The notes beneath the pieces were generated by a model. It worked only from the letters and a program-made list of their open reading frames with translations. It made no database searches and was not told where the DNA came from. This document shows, one piece after another, positions 46,881 through 57,668 of a stretch of 64,000 nt of DNA (within the stretch, counting starts at the first letter, position 1; every line of letters begins with the position of its first letter). Source of the stretch: Blasia pusilla (Eukaryota > Marchantiophyta > Marchantiopsida > Blasiales); NCBI GenBank assembly GCA_050084515.1, contig CM114273.1, forward strand, positions 8,804,001-8,868,000, in the 5' to 3' direction. A program made the translations under genes and the position numbers.

Positions 46881-47600
46881 GGGGACCCACAGAGGGGTGA
46901 GGCTGGGAGGCAGGCTAGGCTTCCCCAGTCATTCTTGTTGTCTGAGGTGCTTAGGACTCCATCCATGGTTCCTACGCAGCCTATTGAGCCGACAGTGGGG
47001 ACTAAGGCATCTACATCGCGTGTAGTAGATACGGATGTAGCATCCAGTGCAGTATTGCGGATGGCAACTTCAATGTTGGGATCCACATTGTTTTCGGCCA
47101 CGGAGCTGATGGCTTTAGGAGTTGACTTAGCTCCTGTATTTTAGCTAGCAGCCACATTGTGTGAACGTGGGGTGTTATTCTTGCTACGTGTTGAGGTGGA
47201 TGAGGGTGTTGCGGTGGAGCGACCCTCTATGTCAGGTGTAGCATTGAGTACCAGTGCTACTTGGCAGGCAGCAACGGCGAAGATGGATGCATTACCAGCC
47301 CGGCCAACCATTGATCGTGAGAGGCTTACACTTGGTGTATGTATGTTGGACAACCGACGTGGGATCTTCCGATTGGTGAGTCCTACAAGACAGGTGTATA
47401 GACCAGATAGAGTCTTGTTAGACTCTGGTGCCCAACCTTTGATGTTGGGAAAGGCGGCATGTATTGGTTTGGGTATTCGGAGGTCAGAGTTTGATCCTTG
47501 CCCATTCCAAATTCAAACATCACTTGGAGGAGCCAATGATAGGTCTAAATTCATGACACGGGAGAAGTTTTCTGTATAGTTGAGACCAGATCATGCGACT
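46881..47600 (+). pseudogene. Aspartic protease region (copy C)
   Basis: The open frame 47157-47579 contains VLLDSGAQPLMLGKAACIGLG, the Asp-Ser-Gly active site of a retroelement protease with its usual hydrophobic approach. It would process the polyprotein. A TAG at 47142-47144 lies where copy D has CAA (Gln), and the frame ends at 47577 with another TAG. This is the only copy in the window with an intact DSG. Confidence 0.8.
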
Positions 47601-48050
47601 GATAGCTCCCGGTTGGGAGTATCTGCGGTAGTCACATCAGCCGAGTCGTATGATGTACTAGTTGGAGGGAGCGATTGTACCCGATGGGTTTTCAGATGGA
47701 TTCTTGGTCGAGACAATGTCTTATAGACCTGGTTGGCGATCCGAGGATGGACGTATGAGCCAAGTTCCTGTGAGATTTATTTCTGGGGCTCGACCAGGAG
47801 GGTCTTCCCCAACAGTGTTAGCATCTGTGGCTGGTTTTAGTGGAGTAGTCACTTGGCCAGGAGACTTTTTGGAGGGTAATGTTTCTGCTATGGATTCTCC
47901 TGCAACCGGAGGTAGAGGAGGTCCCTATTTTTGCAACCGTGGCATCCTCATTGTTAGATGCGCCACTTTGGAGTTCAGGCGATGCACTACGGCAGGAGGC
48001 TGATCGCCTAGTGCAGGAGGCTTGGTGTGAGGTTGTTATACCTCACGAGG
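47601..48050 (+). pseudogene. Linker upstream of the methyltransferase (copy C)
   Basis: Collinear with the linkers of A and B (EGAIVPDGF, SYRPGWRSEDGRMSQVPVRF, GVVTWPGDFLEGNV). No known domain. A frame change near 47880 joins it to the methyltransferase frame. Confidence 0.6.
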
Positions 48051-49130
48051 AAGAGGAGGCCCCACGGCGGACTCCTACTTTTGGTCTAGTTGGTTTATCC
48101 CCTTTGGATACTACACCCATTGTATGGCAATATCCGCTGGAGGGCATTTGTGTGTTAGATCTCTTTGGTGGGATTAGCACTGGTTTGGCTGCATTGTTGC
48201 AGGCCGGTATTCCTGTGCGGAGATACGTGTATGTGGAGCGAGATGAGACGGCCCAGAGAGTCTCCTCCCGACATATTGGTCAGTTGATGCGGAGATATCC
48301 TGAGTTGTTTCCGCCATCAGCTATTCGTGGGTACCAACATGCTTTGCCTTCACACATTGCATTGTTGGGGGCGCAGGACCTTGAGAGGGTTGGTCCTGTG
48401 GATTTGGTGATTGCTGGGTGGCCATGTCAGGGTCATACACGTGCAAGTTGTGGTGAGGGATTACTCGACCCTAGGTCTCGATTGTTTTGGGAGATGTTAC
48501 GGATGTTACGACATCTTCAGGTTCATCAAGCACGTGCTCCAACTTACATTATGGAGAATATTCCATTGTTGGGTGACACTCGGACCCGGATGATGGCGAG
48601 TGTTCATGAGGTGCGGTCTTGGATTGGACCAGCGGTGTTGTTGGATGCAGCACAAGGTTGCTCGCGTGCACATCGTCCACGCTTGTGGTGGACAAACTTG
48701 TTGCCTAGGGAGGTTCTACGTCGAGCATATGATGCAGTGTAGCGGGATCCTTGCCTTACCGTGGATAGTATCTTGGATACTGGGCGACTTTCTCAGGTGG
48801 TGAGGGTTATTGATCGGTCATCCATGGCAGTGGTGAACCGTGTGGGCCAGCCTAGGATGGCACTACCCACATTTGTGAGTTTTCCCTCGTCACATGCCTA
48901 CAAGGAAGGTGGTCCGGGGCTTGTATGGGATTCTTATGTGCGATAGTTGGTGGAGCCTAACGTTGATGAGAGAGAGCGTGCGATGGGATTTGCTACTGGT
49001 GTGACAGCGGTTGCTTCTATTTCTGAGGCTTCACGATGTCATATGTTGGGTCAGGCCATGGACCTGAATTGTTTGACTTGGATTTTGAGTCTTGGTATGG
49101 CCGAGGAGCGTCGACTTCGGACTATGTCTG
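48051..49130 (+). CDS. DNA cytosine-5 methyltransferase domain (copy C, two in-frame TAG stops)
   Basis: The open frame 47879-48742 ends at TAG 48740-48742. Visible motifs: I, VLDLFGGISTGLAALLQAG (Asp codon 48158); a RRYVYVERDE block; IV, VIAGWPCQGH (Cys codon 48425-48427); VI, YIMENI (48548-48562); VIII, SRAHRPRLWWTNL (about 48660-48700). After a second TAG near 48945 come ERERAMGFATG (IX) and GQAMDLNCLTWIL (X, 49049-49087). The enzyme would add a methyl group to C5 of cytosine using S-adenosylmethionine. The GIxTGL form of motif I and the AHRPRLWW block look closer to DNMT3/DRM than to DNMT1/CMT, but PCQG is bacterial-like. It sits between protease and reverse transcriptase. The two stops prevent full-length product without readthrough. 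Confidence 0.9.
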
Positions 49131-49379
49131 TGGGTCTTCCACCCCTTGTAATGAGCTCGATGGCTACCGAGACGGTAGAGGCATCAGCTGGGGGCGATAA
49201 GAGTAGTATTTTGCATCCTTGGAGTAAATAGGATGTAATGGCTGGGCATGTGGAGTTGGTTGCTCATGCTGGTGGAGGAGTTATTTGCTCAGATGATGGT
49301 GTAGCTAAGAGTGTACCATCTTATGAGGGGGTTGCGTAGCAGCCAATGGCATCGTCCTCTCCCTCTAGTGTGTCAGTGG

Positions 49380-50697
49380 AGAAGACTTGGGAGCCATTAC
49401 TTGGGCCCAAGCTTACGGGAGGTGAGAAATGACGCTTGACAGAGTTCCTACGTGCTTATAGGAGTTGTTTTGCCTTTAGCATGAAGGAGTGGGGTTCTCT
49501 GGTTGGACCCGGTATACGGATTGATTTGGCTAGTGATACGCCAATCTTCCGTCGTCCATACCGATATAGTGATATGGAGAGGGACTTGATTCAAAGTAGG
49601 ACGTTGGACCTTTTGGAGGCTGGATTAGTGGAGTTGTTGCATGGAGAGTATGCATCACCCACTGTCATGCCTGCTAAAAAGGATATGCATGGCAACTACA
49701 CGGATAGGCGGATGTGTGGAGATTACCGTCCTATCAATCGGCAAACCAAGGCCGATAGGTATGCCATGCCTACACCTGAGGAGATCTTTGATGTGGTGGG
49801 ACAGGCAAAGATTTTCAGTACTTTGGATCTTGGGGCAAGATACCATCAATTACCGATTCGGGAGAGTGACAAGGCCAAGACAGCATTTTGGGATGTCAAC
49901 TCTCATGGCAAGGATTGTTTGTACCAGTGGAAATTCTTACCCTTTGGATTGAAGAATGCACCTGCCGAGTTTCAGAGAGTGATGGACAGGATCCTAGCAG
50001 GGTTGGATTTTGTTCGGTGTTACATTGATGATATCTTGATGTTCAATAACACGGTGGAGGAGCATCAGATACATTTGTAGATGGTGTTTGAACAGTTGAA
50101 AGCTCATGGTCTACGTTTGCATCCAGGAAAGTGTAAGTTCTTCCATGAGGATGTTGAGTACTTGGGTCATGTGATCTATCCAGGTGGTTTGGGAGTTCAG
50201 CAAGCAAAGGTGGAGGCTATTGCACTTATTCCGCGTCCGGTCGATGTGAGTAGAGTTCGAGCATTCATGGGATTGGCGAACTACTATCGGAGGTATGTGA
50301 AGGAATTTAGTGCTATGGCAAAGCCTTTGAACCAATTTCTGAAATCAGATCAAGAGTGGCATTGGGGAGATGATCAGGAGAGAGCTTTTGTGGAGCTTAA
50401 GGCCCAGTTGGTGGCGGCGCCTATCTTGAGGAGACCTATCAAAGGGCGCCCATTTCAGTTACACACTGATTGGAGTAGGTTGGGACTTGGAGCGGTGTTG
50501 ACACAACATGATGATGAGCACATGGAGTTTGTGGTGGCTTATGCAAGTCGTTCGAATAATGCAGCGGAGTTGCGCTATAGTTCATATGAGGGAGAGTGCT
50601 TGGCAGTAGTGTGGACTGTGGCACACTTTAGGTGTTACTTGTTTGGCACACAGTTTACCCTTGTTACTGATCACCAGCGGCTCAAGTGGTTGACGTG
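49380..50697 (+). pseudogene. Reverse transcriptase and partial RNase H (copy C)
   Basis: The open frame 49436-50080 (214 residues) holds FRRPYRYSDMERD, GEYASPTVMPAKKDMHGN, MCGDYRPINRQ and the active site CYIDDILMF. A TAG at 50078 separates it from 50081-50701, which has LGHVIYPGGL, SRVRAFMGLANYYRRYVKEF, FQLHTDWSRLGLGAVLTQHD and the RNase H part VAYASRSNNA. The frame stops after LKWLT, where a deletion removes the end of RNase H and all of the integrase. Confidence 0.9.
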
Positions 50698-50849
50698 TTA
50701 GCTTGAGGTGCATATTGTGTGGGTCTGCTGGTAACGCAGCCCGTATGTTGGTGTGTGATCGGTGTTCTAGGGGTTGGCACATGATGTGTTTGACTCCACG
50801 TATGGATGTTGTTCCTACTGGAAGGTGGGTTTGTCCTCGATGTACTTAG
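50698..50849 (+). CDS. PHD finger (copy C)
   Basis: Directly after the deletion point another frame reads a PHD finger. CILC at 50709, then VCDRCSRGWHMMC, then GRWVCPRCT and TAG at 50847-50849. All eight ligands and the spacing of copy A (x2, x11, x2, x4, x2, x14, x2) are present. The deletion thus fused the RNase H edge to the start of the PHD, out of frame. Substitutions relative to A (RMDVV for PLTRL) suggest the two subfamilies diverged while keeping the finger. Confidence 0.85.
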
Positions 50850-51006
50850 GAGAGGTAGATGACTTGATCTTTGCATGATATGGATTACAGATGTGCGACT
50901 AACGATGGGGCAACCTAGCACCCGGCCTTCTGATTCGGGCACCCAAGAAGGTGTATAGCATGTAGTAGATGTAAAGGGCTACCTGGGAGTAAGAGGGACC
51001 TAACCA

Positions 51007-51022
51007 CCAGTTAGGGGGGCGA
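51007..51022 (+). promoter_or_regulatory. Polypurine tract of copy C
   Basis: CCAGTTAGGGGGGCGA directly before Y1, matching copy A on its strand. Confidence 0.75.
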
Positions 51023-51128
51023 GTTGTGGTACACTTGTGTTTGTGGATGCTCTCGTCTATGATATGTATGTATGTGAGTATGGTATGTCAGCGATGTATG
51101 TTGTATGACGATGTGGATTCGCACGACA
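51022..51128 (+). repeat. Repeat Y1 of copy C (107 bp)
   Basis: Direct repeat of 51498-51604 with equal length, starting AGTTGTGGTACAC and ending GCACGACA. A 2-nt spacer GC separates it from S2. Confidence 0.9.
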
Positions 51129-51130
51129 GC

Positions 51131-51497
51131 TGTTATGACCATATGGATTATGCCGTAGAGTATAGTGTGCTAGTAGAGGCCATTCCTTATGTAGGGCCGT
51201 AGTGGCTTGGTAGAGATGCGGTTTCATACATAGGGTTGGGGGTTACTCAGTTGGGGGTGACTTTCCCAGTAAGGCCCGCTCTTAGGTTGGAGGATATAAG
51301 GTGGAGTGCACTCAAAGAAGAGTCAGTTCTTTGAGTTGAGCCTGTTGCGTTGGGAGTTAGCCTTGGTAGTGAGTAGAGCTCATGGCTATGGTGTTTCCCG
51401 CAAGCTTCGACCTAGATTCTCCCATCGTGGAGTGGTTTTGGCTTGATTGTATGTGATTGTATATGTGTTTTATGATAGTAGGTCTTTCACGGATTTC
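51131..51497 (+). repeat. Terminal repeat S2 of copy C (367 bp)
   Basis: Matches both S1 copies of element C in length. It begins TGTTATGACC (one change from the S1 start) and then passes into Y2 instead of the leader. Confidence 0.92.
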
Positions 51498-51604
51498 AGT
51501 TGTGGTACACTTGTGTTTGTGAATGCTCTCGTCTATGTTATGTATGTATGTGAGTATGGTATGTCAGCGATGTATGTTGTATGACGATGTGGATTCGCAC
51601 GACA
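51498..51604 (+). repeat. Terminal repeat Y2 of copy C (107 bp)
   Basis: 3' end of the element, ending ACA directly before the TTGT duplication. Confidence 0.9.
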
Positions 51605-52600
51605 TTGTACTTTCAACACTTTGGATGCTCCAAAATCTCTTGAGCTAGGGATCCGGAACAACGAATCCATTTCCATAGATGCCACCTATGACACAAACTC
51701 TTATGAGGTTAGTTGGTGCATCTATCGCTTTTCGTAGATTCATAACAAGTCTAGAAATTCTTATATGAGTTTAGGGAATATTAGTTTTGCCTTCTTGTTC
51801 ACTCTTTAGTAAGAGCCAATATATAAGAGGTTAGTATGCGATGGATATCCCTTACCATTAGAATTAACCATTCCATGTTATGGTAACTTCAACATTCTTT
51901 TATTCTTAACATAATTTTTTTGTGTTCATATTATCAATTATTCACTTTTTTGGGTTTTGATAACTTCTAAAATGGTCTGCCATTGATATGGGCAATCCTA
52001 CAATGACATCAACATCAAGATATAGTGGAGACCTTGTCCCAAATCAAGGATTGGGCACATAGCAATATCCAAGGAAGTGGGCAAGAATCGAAAGCATGTG
52101 AATGGAAGCCCTCTTGCATCGTTGTAGATGATTTAAAGAAGAGCATTTTGTTATCAAAGAAGTTTTTCCTAGTGTCCCTATAGACTTGTGCCTATGGAGT
52201 GTTCAAAAGAACAAGTTAACTAATTTGCATCAACGAATGTGTTGTCCAATTACAAAGGATGACATGAACAAAGACTTCGGTGGTGTAATATACTCATGTG
52301 ATGAAGGTATGTGATAAACCAAATTAATGCTACCTTTTATTTTTTTTCTCATACGTGGATTGTTTCCTTTAGATTTCAATGATTAACTAAAATTTGGTTG
52401 ATTATGTTGGAGATCCCACCGAGGCCTCTTATCGATTCATGTGCAAATGAGTTGGAATAGAATGACACCTTCTCAAGTACTATGCAAACTATTGGCATCC
52501 AACAATTATAATATAGGCAAAGGGATATCGTAAGCATGCTTGATCCAACCAAGATACCAATGTTGCCATTGAAAGGTGGCACCACACTCTAAAGATGCAT
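51605..52600 (+). other. Continuation of the interrupted host locus, then unassigned sequence
   Basis: The first about 130 bp can be read as protein-like (NTLDAPKSLELGIRNNESIS) in a frame shifted by one from the frame before copy C. The rest is broken. No other gene recognised. Confidence 0.35.
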
Positions 52601-52689
52601 ATGGCGTCCAGCATGCCCACAAAGCCAACAAGGAAGCTTATGCGGCTTATGCAAAGGCTCACCGGTGGAATGCAACATTGTGGATGCTA

Positions 52690-53300
52690 TATCTTTGTAT
52701 GTAGGGCACTTGGATGTTGTAGAGGTGCCCTACTCATGAAAATTGGAAGAAAAAACAAGTCACAAAGAAGAATTCAAGTGTTTGAGATTCTGCCTTTCTA
52801 GTTTTAAGGATTGGAGGTCATAATCTTGCGGAAGCCATATCTTAGTCGCGGATTGTTGTATAGAAATTTTCATGGCACTTGGATGTTGTAGAAGCACCCT
52901 AGTCTTGAAAAATTCAACCAAAATGGAGTTATAGAGAAGAACATAGCGATCATTATTCATCGCTCGAGTGTTGTAGGCATTGGCTAGGAGAAGGCCTTTA
53001 GGGTCTTTTCTTGAGATAGTGTATTACTTGTAATGTGTTTTTTAGCCTTTTGACCCTTTGGATTCCCACAAGCTTGATCTATTTACCATCTACCTTATTT
53101 GAAATTTTGCCTTTCTAGCTTTGAAGATTGGAGGTTAGAATCTTGCAATGGTTATATCTTTGTGTTGGAGTGTTTTCTCAAGGTGAAATTTTCATGGAAT
53201 TTGGATGTTGGAGAGGCATTTTTCTTTTGAAAATTTCAAGAAAAATCGAGTCACAAGAAATAAGTTGTGTGATATTTGAGATTCTTTCTTTCTAGTTTTG
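52690..53300. repeat. Degenerate local repeat, three units
   Basis: A block with 'cacttggatgttgtagaggtgcccta' recurs near 52708, 52877 and 53196. It is followed by 'ttgagattctgcctttctag'-like text in the first and third units. Units are diverged and unequally spaced. Confidence 0.6.
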
Positions 53301-53329
53301 AGGGCGGGCGAGGCAGCAATAAGGGAGGA

Positions 53330-53480
53330 GGAAGAAACGAGAGAGGGCATATCATAAAGGCCAGTGAGAGGATGAGAAGGAAGGGGGAGATGGGGCCCAT
53401 ATGGACAAGTCATTCTATAGGATAGACATAAGTCCATAAACATGGACATGTCGGTGGACACAAACTTTATTCAGATGCAA
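53330..53480 (-). repeat. Dispersed repeat, copy 3
   Basis: Same orientation as 12541-12742 and inverse of 16800-17000. Shared text includes 'gacataagtccataaacatg' versus 'gacgtaaatccatagacata'. Confidence 0.45.
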
Positions 53481-54429
53481 CCTTAACAAGAGCACCCTCA
53501 AATCCCTCCCTCACCTTCTCGAATTCCTCGGCCTTGCCTAAGCACGCCCAAGAGCTGTGCTAGAATTATGAGGTTCGGTGAGCCTCAAATGCAATTAGGC
53601 ATGGGGATACATGGACCTACATCCCTTCTCACGTGCTCTTTGGATATTTTGAGCAAAGCCATCTTCTTCAGCCTTTTGCAATTGGTAGAACCTTGCAACA
53701 CCATGCCCCTTAGTCTAATATTGGTAGAAAATGGTTGTGTATATGTATCGGAAAGAAAGTGGAAGTGATGAGACACTCTAGCTATGAAAATATGTGGATT
53801 CTAAGCAAAACCAACAAAGTATATGTGTTTCAAAAAATAATTTCAAAACAGGGTTGCATCCATGCTTACCCTCGTCTTCATCATCATCTTCTTGGCCTTG
53901 CACGTCAGCCTCTGCCTTCTTCTTCCTTGTCATCCAAAGTGTTCTATGCACTGGCCTCAGCCAATATGTAGTAATGTGGGAGTTGAAAGTTTCTAGCAAT
54001 CAAAAAAATTCAATGCACTTGGAGCACAAGCAAACATATCGCTTATGCTTCTCAGAGTAGCAATAGTGGACTCACTCCACTAGGTCTTGCCACAATGAGG
54101 TTTGGAAGGCCTGCTTTTAAGAAGGGGTGAGGGTAAACCCATAAATGCAGAAAACATATCTAGAGACTCAACACAAAATTGCTCTTTCTCCGTGCCTTTC
54201 CAATACAACATTACCAACCAGAAAAGTAAGCAAAGAATTGCTACCTTAGCATTCAAAGACAAGTGGCATGCTTGTTCATATGAGTAGATCATTCAAAGAA
54301 AAGGTGTGATTTGTTAAAACTCGTCGAGAGCATTCACATGGAGGAAAGTTTGGTTTTTGAGCATGTAAGAATACTTCCAACCACAAAAATGGAAGAGTTG
54401 GATGAAAGGCGTGTAAAATTCTCCAATCA
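53481..54429. other. No recognisable gene
   Basis: Short open frames only, on both strands, without domains I can name. Confidence 0.55.
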
Positions 54430-56950
54430 TCCATGTGAGTTTGCCTTAGGTTCAACCATGTGGTTGAGTTATTCACGGAGTTGAAGAAGAACTACTAAGG
54501 AGTACAGATCAAGAAGTTGAAGAGCGTCCACCAGTTTTATTGACGGAATGGAGAAAGTTTGTGCAAGGCGTTTACATGCTTGTGACGATTGATTATCGTC
54601 ACTCAAGAAGGGATTAAGGCCCAAGTTGTCCAAACATGGTACAAAGTACTGGAGTGTGATTTGCAAAGAATAGAGAGGGATGTGACTTTGCTCTACCACA
54701 CCTCACCTACTTTGAGAGGTGTTTTCGAGTTGGCTGAGCCTCTCGAGCCTAGTATAGCGGAGAAGAGCATAATTTCCTTGAGCTATGAGAGAGAGACGTC
54801 GTGAGGAGCGACAATGTTTAGCCAGAGAGTGGAGTGTGCCATATTTTATGTAAAGAGGTCAACGAGAGCCCATGCGACCAAGGCCTATGCTATCATATGC
54901 AGGTCAATAGCATCTAGGAGTGACTTGTTGGGCATGTGGTGGGGCCCGCCCATCACTAGAGAGATTGCACATGCCAAAGGGAGTGGACATTGGTTTCCAA
55001 CCCTTGAACCAAATCAAACTCCATGGAGAATATTCTATTGTAACCAATGGTATGGTTACACCCATGAGAGGTGCTTTGCCTTGCATCTTGAGTTACAACC
55101 GATAGGAAACTTGAGAGGATGCTAGAGCAAGTTGGAGGACCGAGTGCAACTAGAGGACGAGATGATGGTTGATCCATGGGAGGATGAGGTGGTGGACATG
55201 GTCATGGAGGTGGGTGAGGCCCACCACTCAGATGAGTTAAGGGAGGTCCCACTCGTGAGGCTAGCATGGCTGCCCAGATTGAGCAACTTTAATAGCAGAT
55301 TGCAACAATGTGAGGTAGTTGCTATAGTTACATGTGGAGCACCAAGAGAGCTCAATCTACAGAGAGGAAAAACTAGGACCCACACCAGACTTCCTCACTT
55401 GTTCATATTGTCTGAAGTGATGAGGACCCCCTCCATGGTCAAATTTCCTAGAGATAGTTGGTGGTGTTCAAATGCCGATACCACAACGAATGGGTAGAAT
55501 GAGTGCAACCACGCGTATTAGTCACACTCAAGAAGAGCCCATACTAAGTTCACTACTGGAGGCGGCCATAATAGTGTATCATGCCCCATTATTTTATGCT
55601 TCCGATGTTTTAGCATTGGGATGTGTGCTTGGCACCGTGTTTCAATTGGCCATCACATTATGTGAGCGTGGAATGATGTTTATACCTCGGTGTCAGAGGT
55701 CATTGTAGAGGAGTGGTTGGGCTTGCCCTTGGAGCCAATGCTCAAAATGCCCACCATTGGCTTATGGCAGGTTGTGGTTGCTAGACTGATGTAGTTGCTA
55801 TGTATACCCGCTATAGACTGCGCCATGGTTTCACCCGGAGATGTTGTTTGACAACCAAAGTGACAACTTTTACTTAGTTAGTCCTAGAGGTAAAGTTTAT
55901 TGTCCCCAATGTGTCTTTTTGGATTTAGGAACATAACCTTTGATGTTGAGGAAATCAACTTCTAGGGGTTCTTTGGGCCTGATTCGGGCTTACGTAGAGG
56001 GATTTCCGTTATGCATTCAAAAATCATTGGGAGGAGCCAATCCAATCCAATCCATCATCCTCCAAGATATTACGGTGAGGCTTAGGCTGTATCTGACTGA
56101 TGAGTCTATGGTGCGTGCAAAGGCGACAATGACCGACGTCGAGTCGTACGATGTCTTGCTTTGTGGAGGAGCATTATATCCAATGGGGCTTACCCTAGAT
56201 TATTGGGAGGATTCAGCCTCTTATAGACCAGGATAGGAGTGCGATGATGGATTTATTAGCTTGTTGCCAATTCAGTTTATTGATGGTGTGATTGAGCAAC
56301 AACCAAGAGAGGTGCAACCTTAGTTGCAATCAACAACGCCATCATGTGGCTAGGAGATTTGATGGAGGGCCATGTTCATGCAAAGGACATGCCCAAGAAT
56401 GATACTTCTTTGGAGAGTAGTGTCATGATAGGTGCACTAGCTCGTGGAAGAGAGGTGTAGCTCTGGGGCTCACTTGAGGAGCTTTGATAGAGTGTCAATC
56501 AACATATACAAATGGCATGGAGAGAGGTTCATGCACCAGGTTGAGATGGGTTAGAGGAGTCAGAGGTAGCAAGAAGTGCTACAATAATACCCTTGGATAC
56601 CATCCCAATTGTGTGGCAATTTCTAGAGGAGGGTATGCAGATGCTATATCTCTTTGGAGGGATCAACATTGATTTGGGTGTTGTGTTGCAAGCAGATATT
56701 CGTACACAAAAGTACATATATGTGGTGCATGATAAGACTGTAAGGTAAGTCTCGCTTTGAACATGTTGCTTAGATGAGGAAATGGTTTCCCAATCTCTTA
56801 TTGCTTCAACAATATAGGGTTAATATAATTCCTTACATAAGGACATCTTATTGATGGGGGCGAAGGATCTCGATCAGATAGGCATCAAATATTTGGTGAT
56901 TGTTGAACGAGGGGTTCGCTTGGAAGATTTTTTTGGGAGATGGTGTGATT
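54430..56950 (+). mobile_element. Copy D: truncated methyltransferase-family element (gag to motif I region)
   Basis: Starts at a point matching 36125 of copy B and stays collinear through gag, linker and the beginning of the methyltransferase. Seen are TSPTLRGVFELAEPLE, a zinc knuckle with one Cys lost (CNQWYGYTHERC), FILSEVMRTPSMV and YLFGGINIDLGVVLQ (decayed motif I, about 56645). It ends soon after the GAKDLDQ segment (about 56860). No terminal repeats and no pol. More diverged than B or C. Confidence 0.8.
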
Positions 56951-57201
56951 CTTGCATTATTTTTAGGTCTCAAGAAGATGGTCGGAACCAACTTTCAATA
57001 TCGTTTTGATCGCTGACTACCTAGATTGTTAAATCGATTGGGAAAGCCCTTAAAAATACCTTCAAAGGTTTTATATCTTCACAACACCAACTAAAATCTT
57101 CTACCACTGAGCTCTGATTGAAATCTCCTTACCCCAAAGTGCAATTGGGGCTTCTTTTTACTCTCTTGTCTCCTTATACACAAAGAATTTGAATGGATGT
57201 T
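56951..57201 (-). mobile_element. Internal remnant of a Ty1/copia-type element
   Basis: Lies on the internal side of the LTR and primer-binding site at 57202-57653 and directly abuts copy D. It has no open frame of note and is assigned by position only. Confidence 0.35.
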
Positions 57202-57221
57202 CTCCTATCACTTTGATACCA
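57202..57221 (-). promoter_or_regulatory. tRNA primer-binding site of a copia-type element
   Basis: On the - strand TGGTATCAAAGTGATAGGAG follows the LTR end directly. TGGTATCA is complementary to the 3' end of initiator methionine tRNA, the usual primer of plant copia elements. Confidence 0.8.
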
Positions 57222-57653
57222 TGTAGAAAATTTCTAAATAGGCATGACTATTGGAATACGGCTCTCACACTCATACACCATAATGGAGGATAAATTTTCT
57301 CAATTAGAGAATACGTAGAGGCTAATCCCCTTCTCAATTATATAGGGTATGTACAAGCAATCCTAATCCTAACCAGAGTATCAAGTTAATATACTCATAT
57401 TCTCAAGGTATACTAACTATGGTTAACGAATCCTAGTTAAGAGAATCATGATTTACCGACTAACAAAGATTAAGCTTTCCTACTTCGTGTTAGTACCAAA
57501 TATAACAGTTACTGTGTCCGATGAGCTTGATTATGACATAGTCTTCAATAAATATCACTACTCTATTAAAGCTAACAACTTCAAATGTAAGCGTTACAAG
57601 TGTCACTACTTTAGTAAAGCCAACAGACCCGACTTCTTATACTACTTCAAACA
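57222..57653 (-). mobile_element. Ty1/copia-type LTR (432 bp)
   Basis: On the - strand it runs from TGTTTGAAG to TTTTCTACA (TG...CA). The primer-binding site lies directly after its 3' end and a polypurine-like GGGTGGGGGGAGGTT directly before its 5' end (57668-57654). The same LTR is thus bounded by 5'-LTR and 3'-LTR signals at once. Confidence 0.72.
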
Positions 57654-57668
57654 AACCTCCCCCCACCC

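Larger units (their letters stand above)
43368..51604 (+). mobile_element. Copy C: best-preserved methyltransferase element, integrase deleted, PHD kept
   Basis: It begins TGTCATGACC and ends CGCACGACA, flanked by a perfect 4-bp duplication TTGT (43364-43367 and 51605-51608). The order is S1, leader, a second S1 (44883), gag, protease, methyltransferase, reverse transcriptase, partial RNase H, PHD finger, polypurine tract, Y1, S2, Y2. Its terminal repeats differ in sequence and length from those of A and B, so it is a second subfamily. Coding frames are longer than in A or B but still contain stops. Confidence 0.9.

Noticed and set aside
52690-53300. CRISPR-like array
   Set aside because: The three repeat units are diverged, long and unequally spaced, and this is a plant nuclear sequence.
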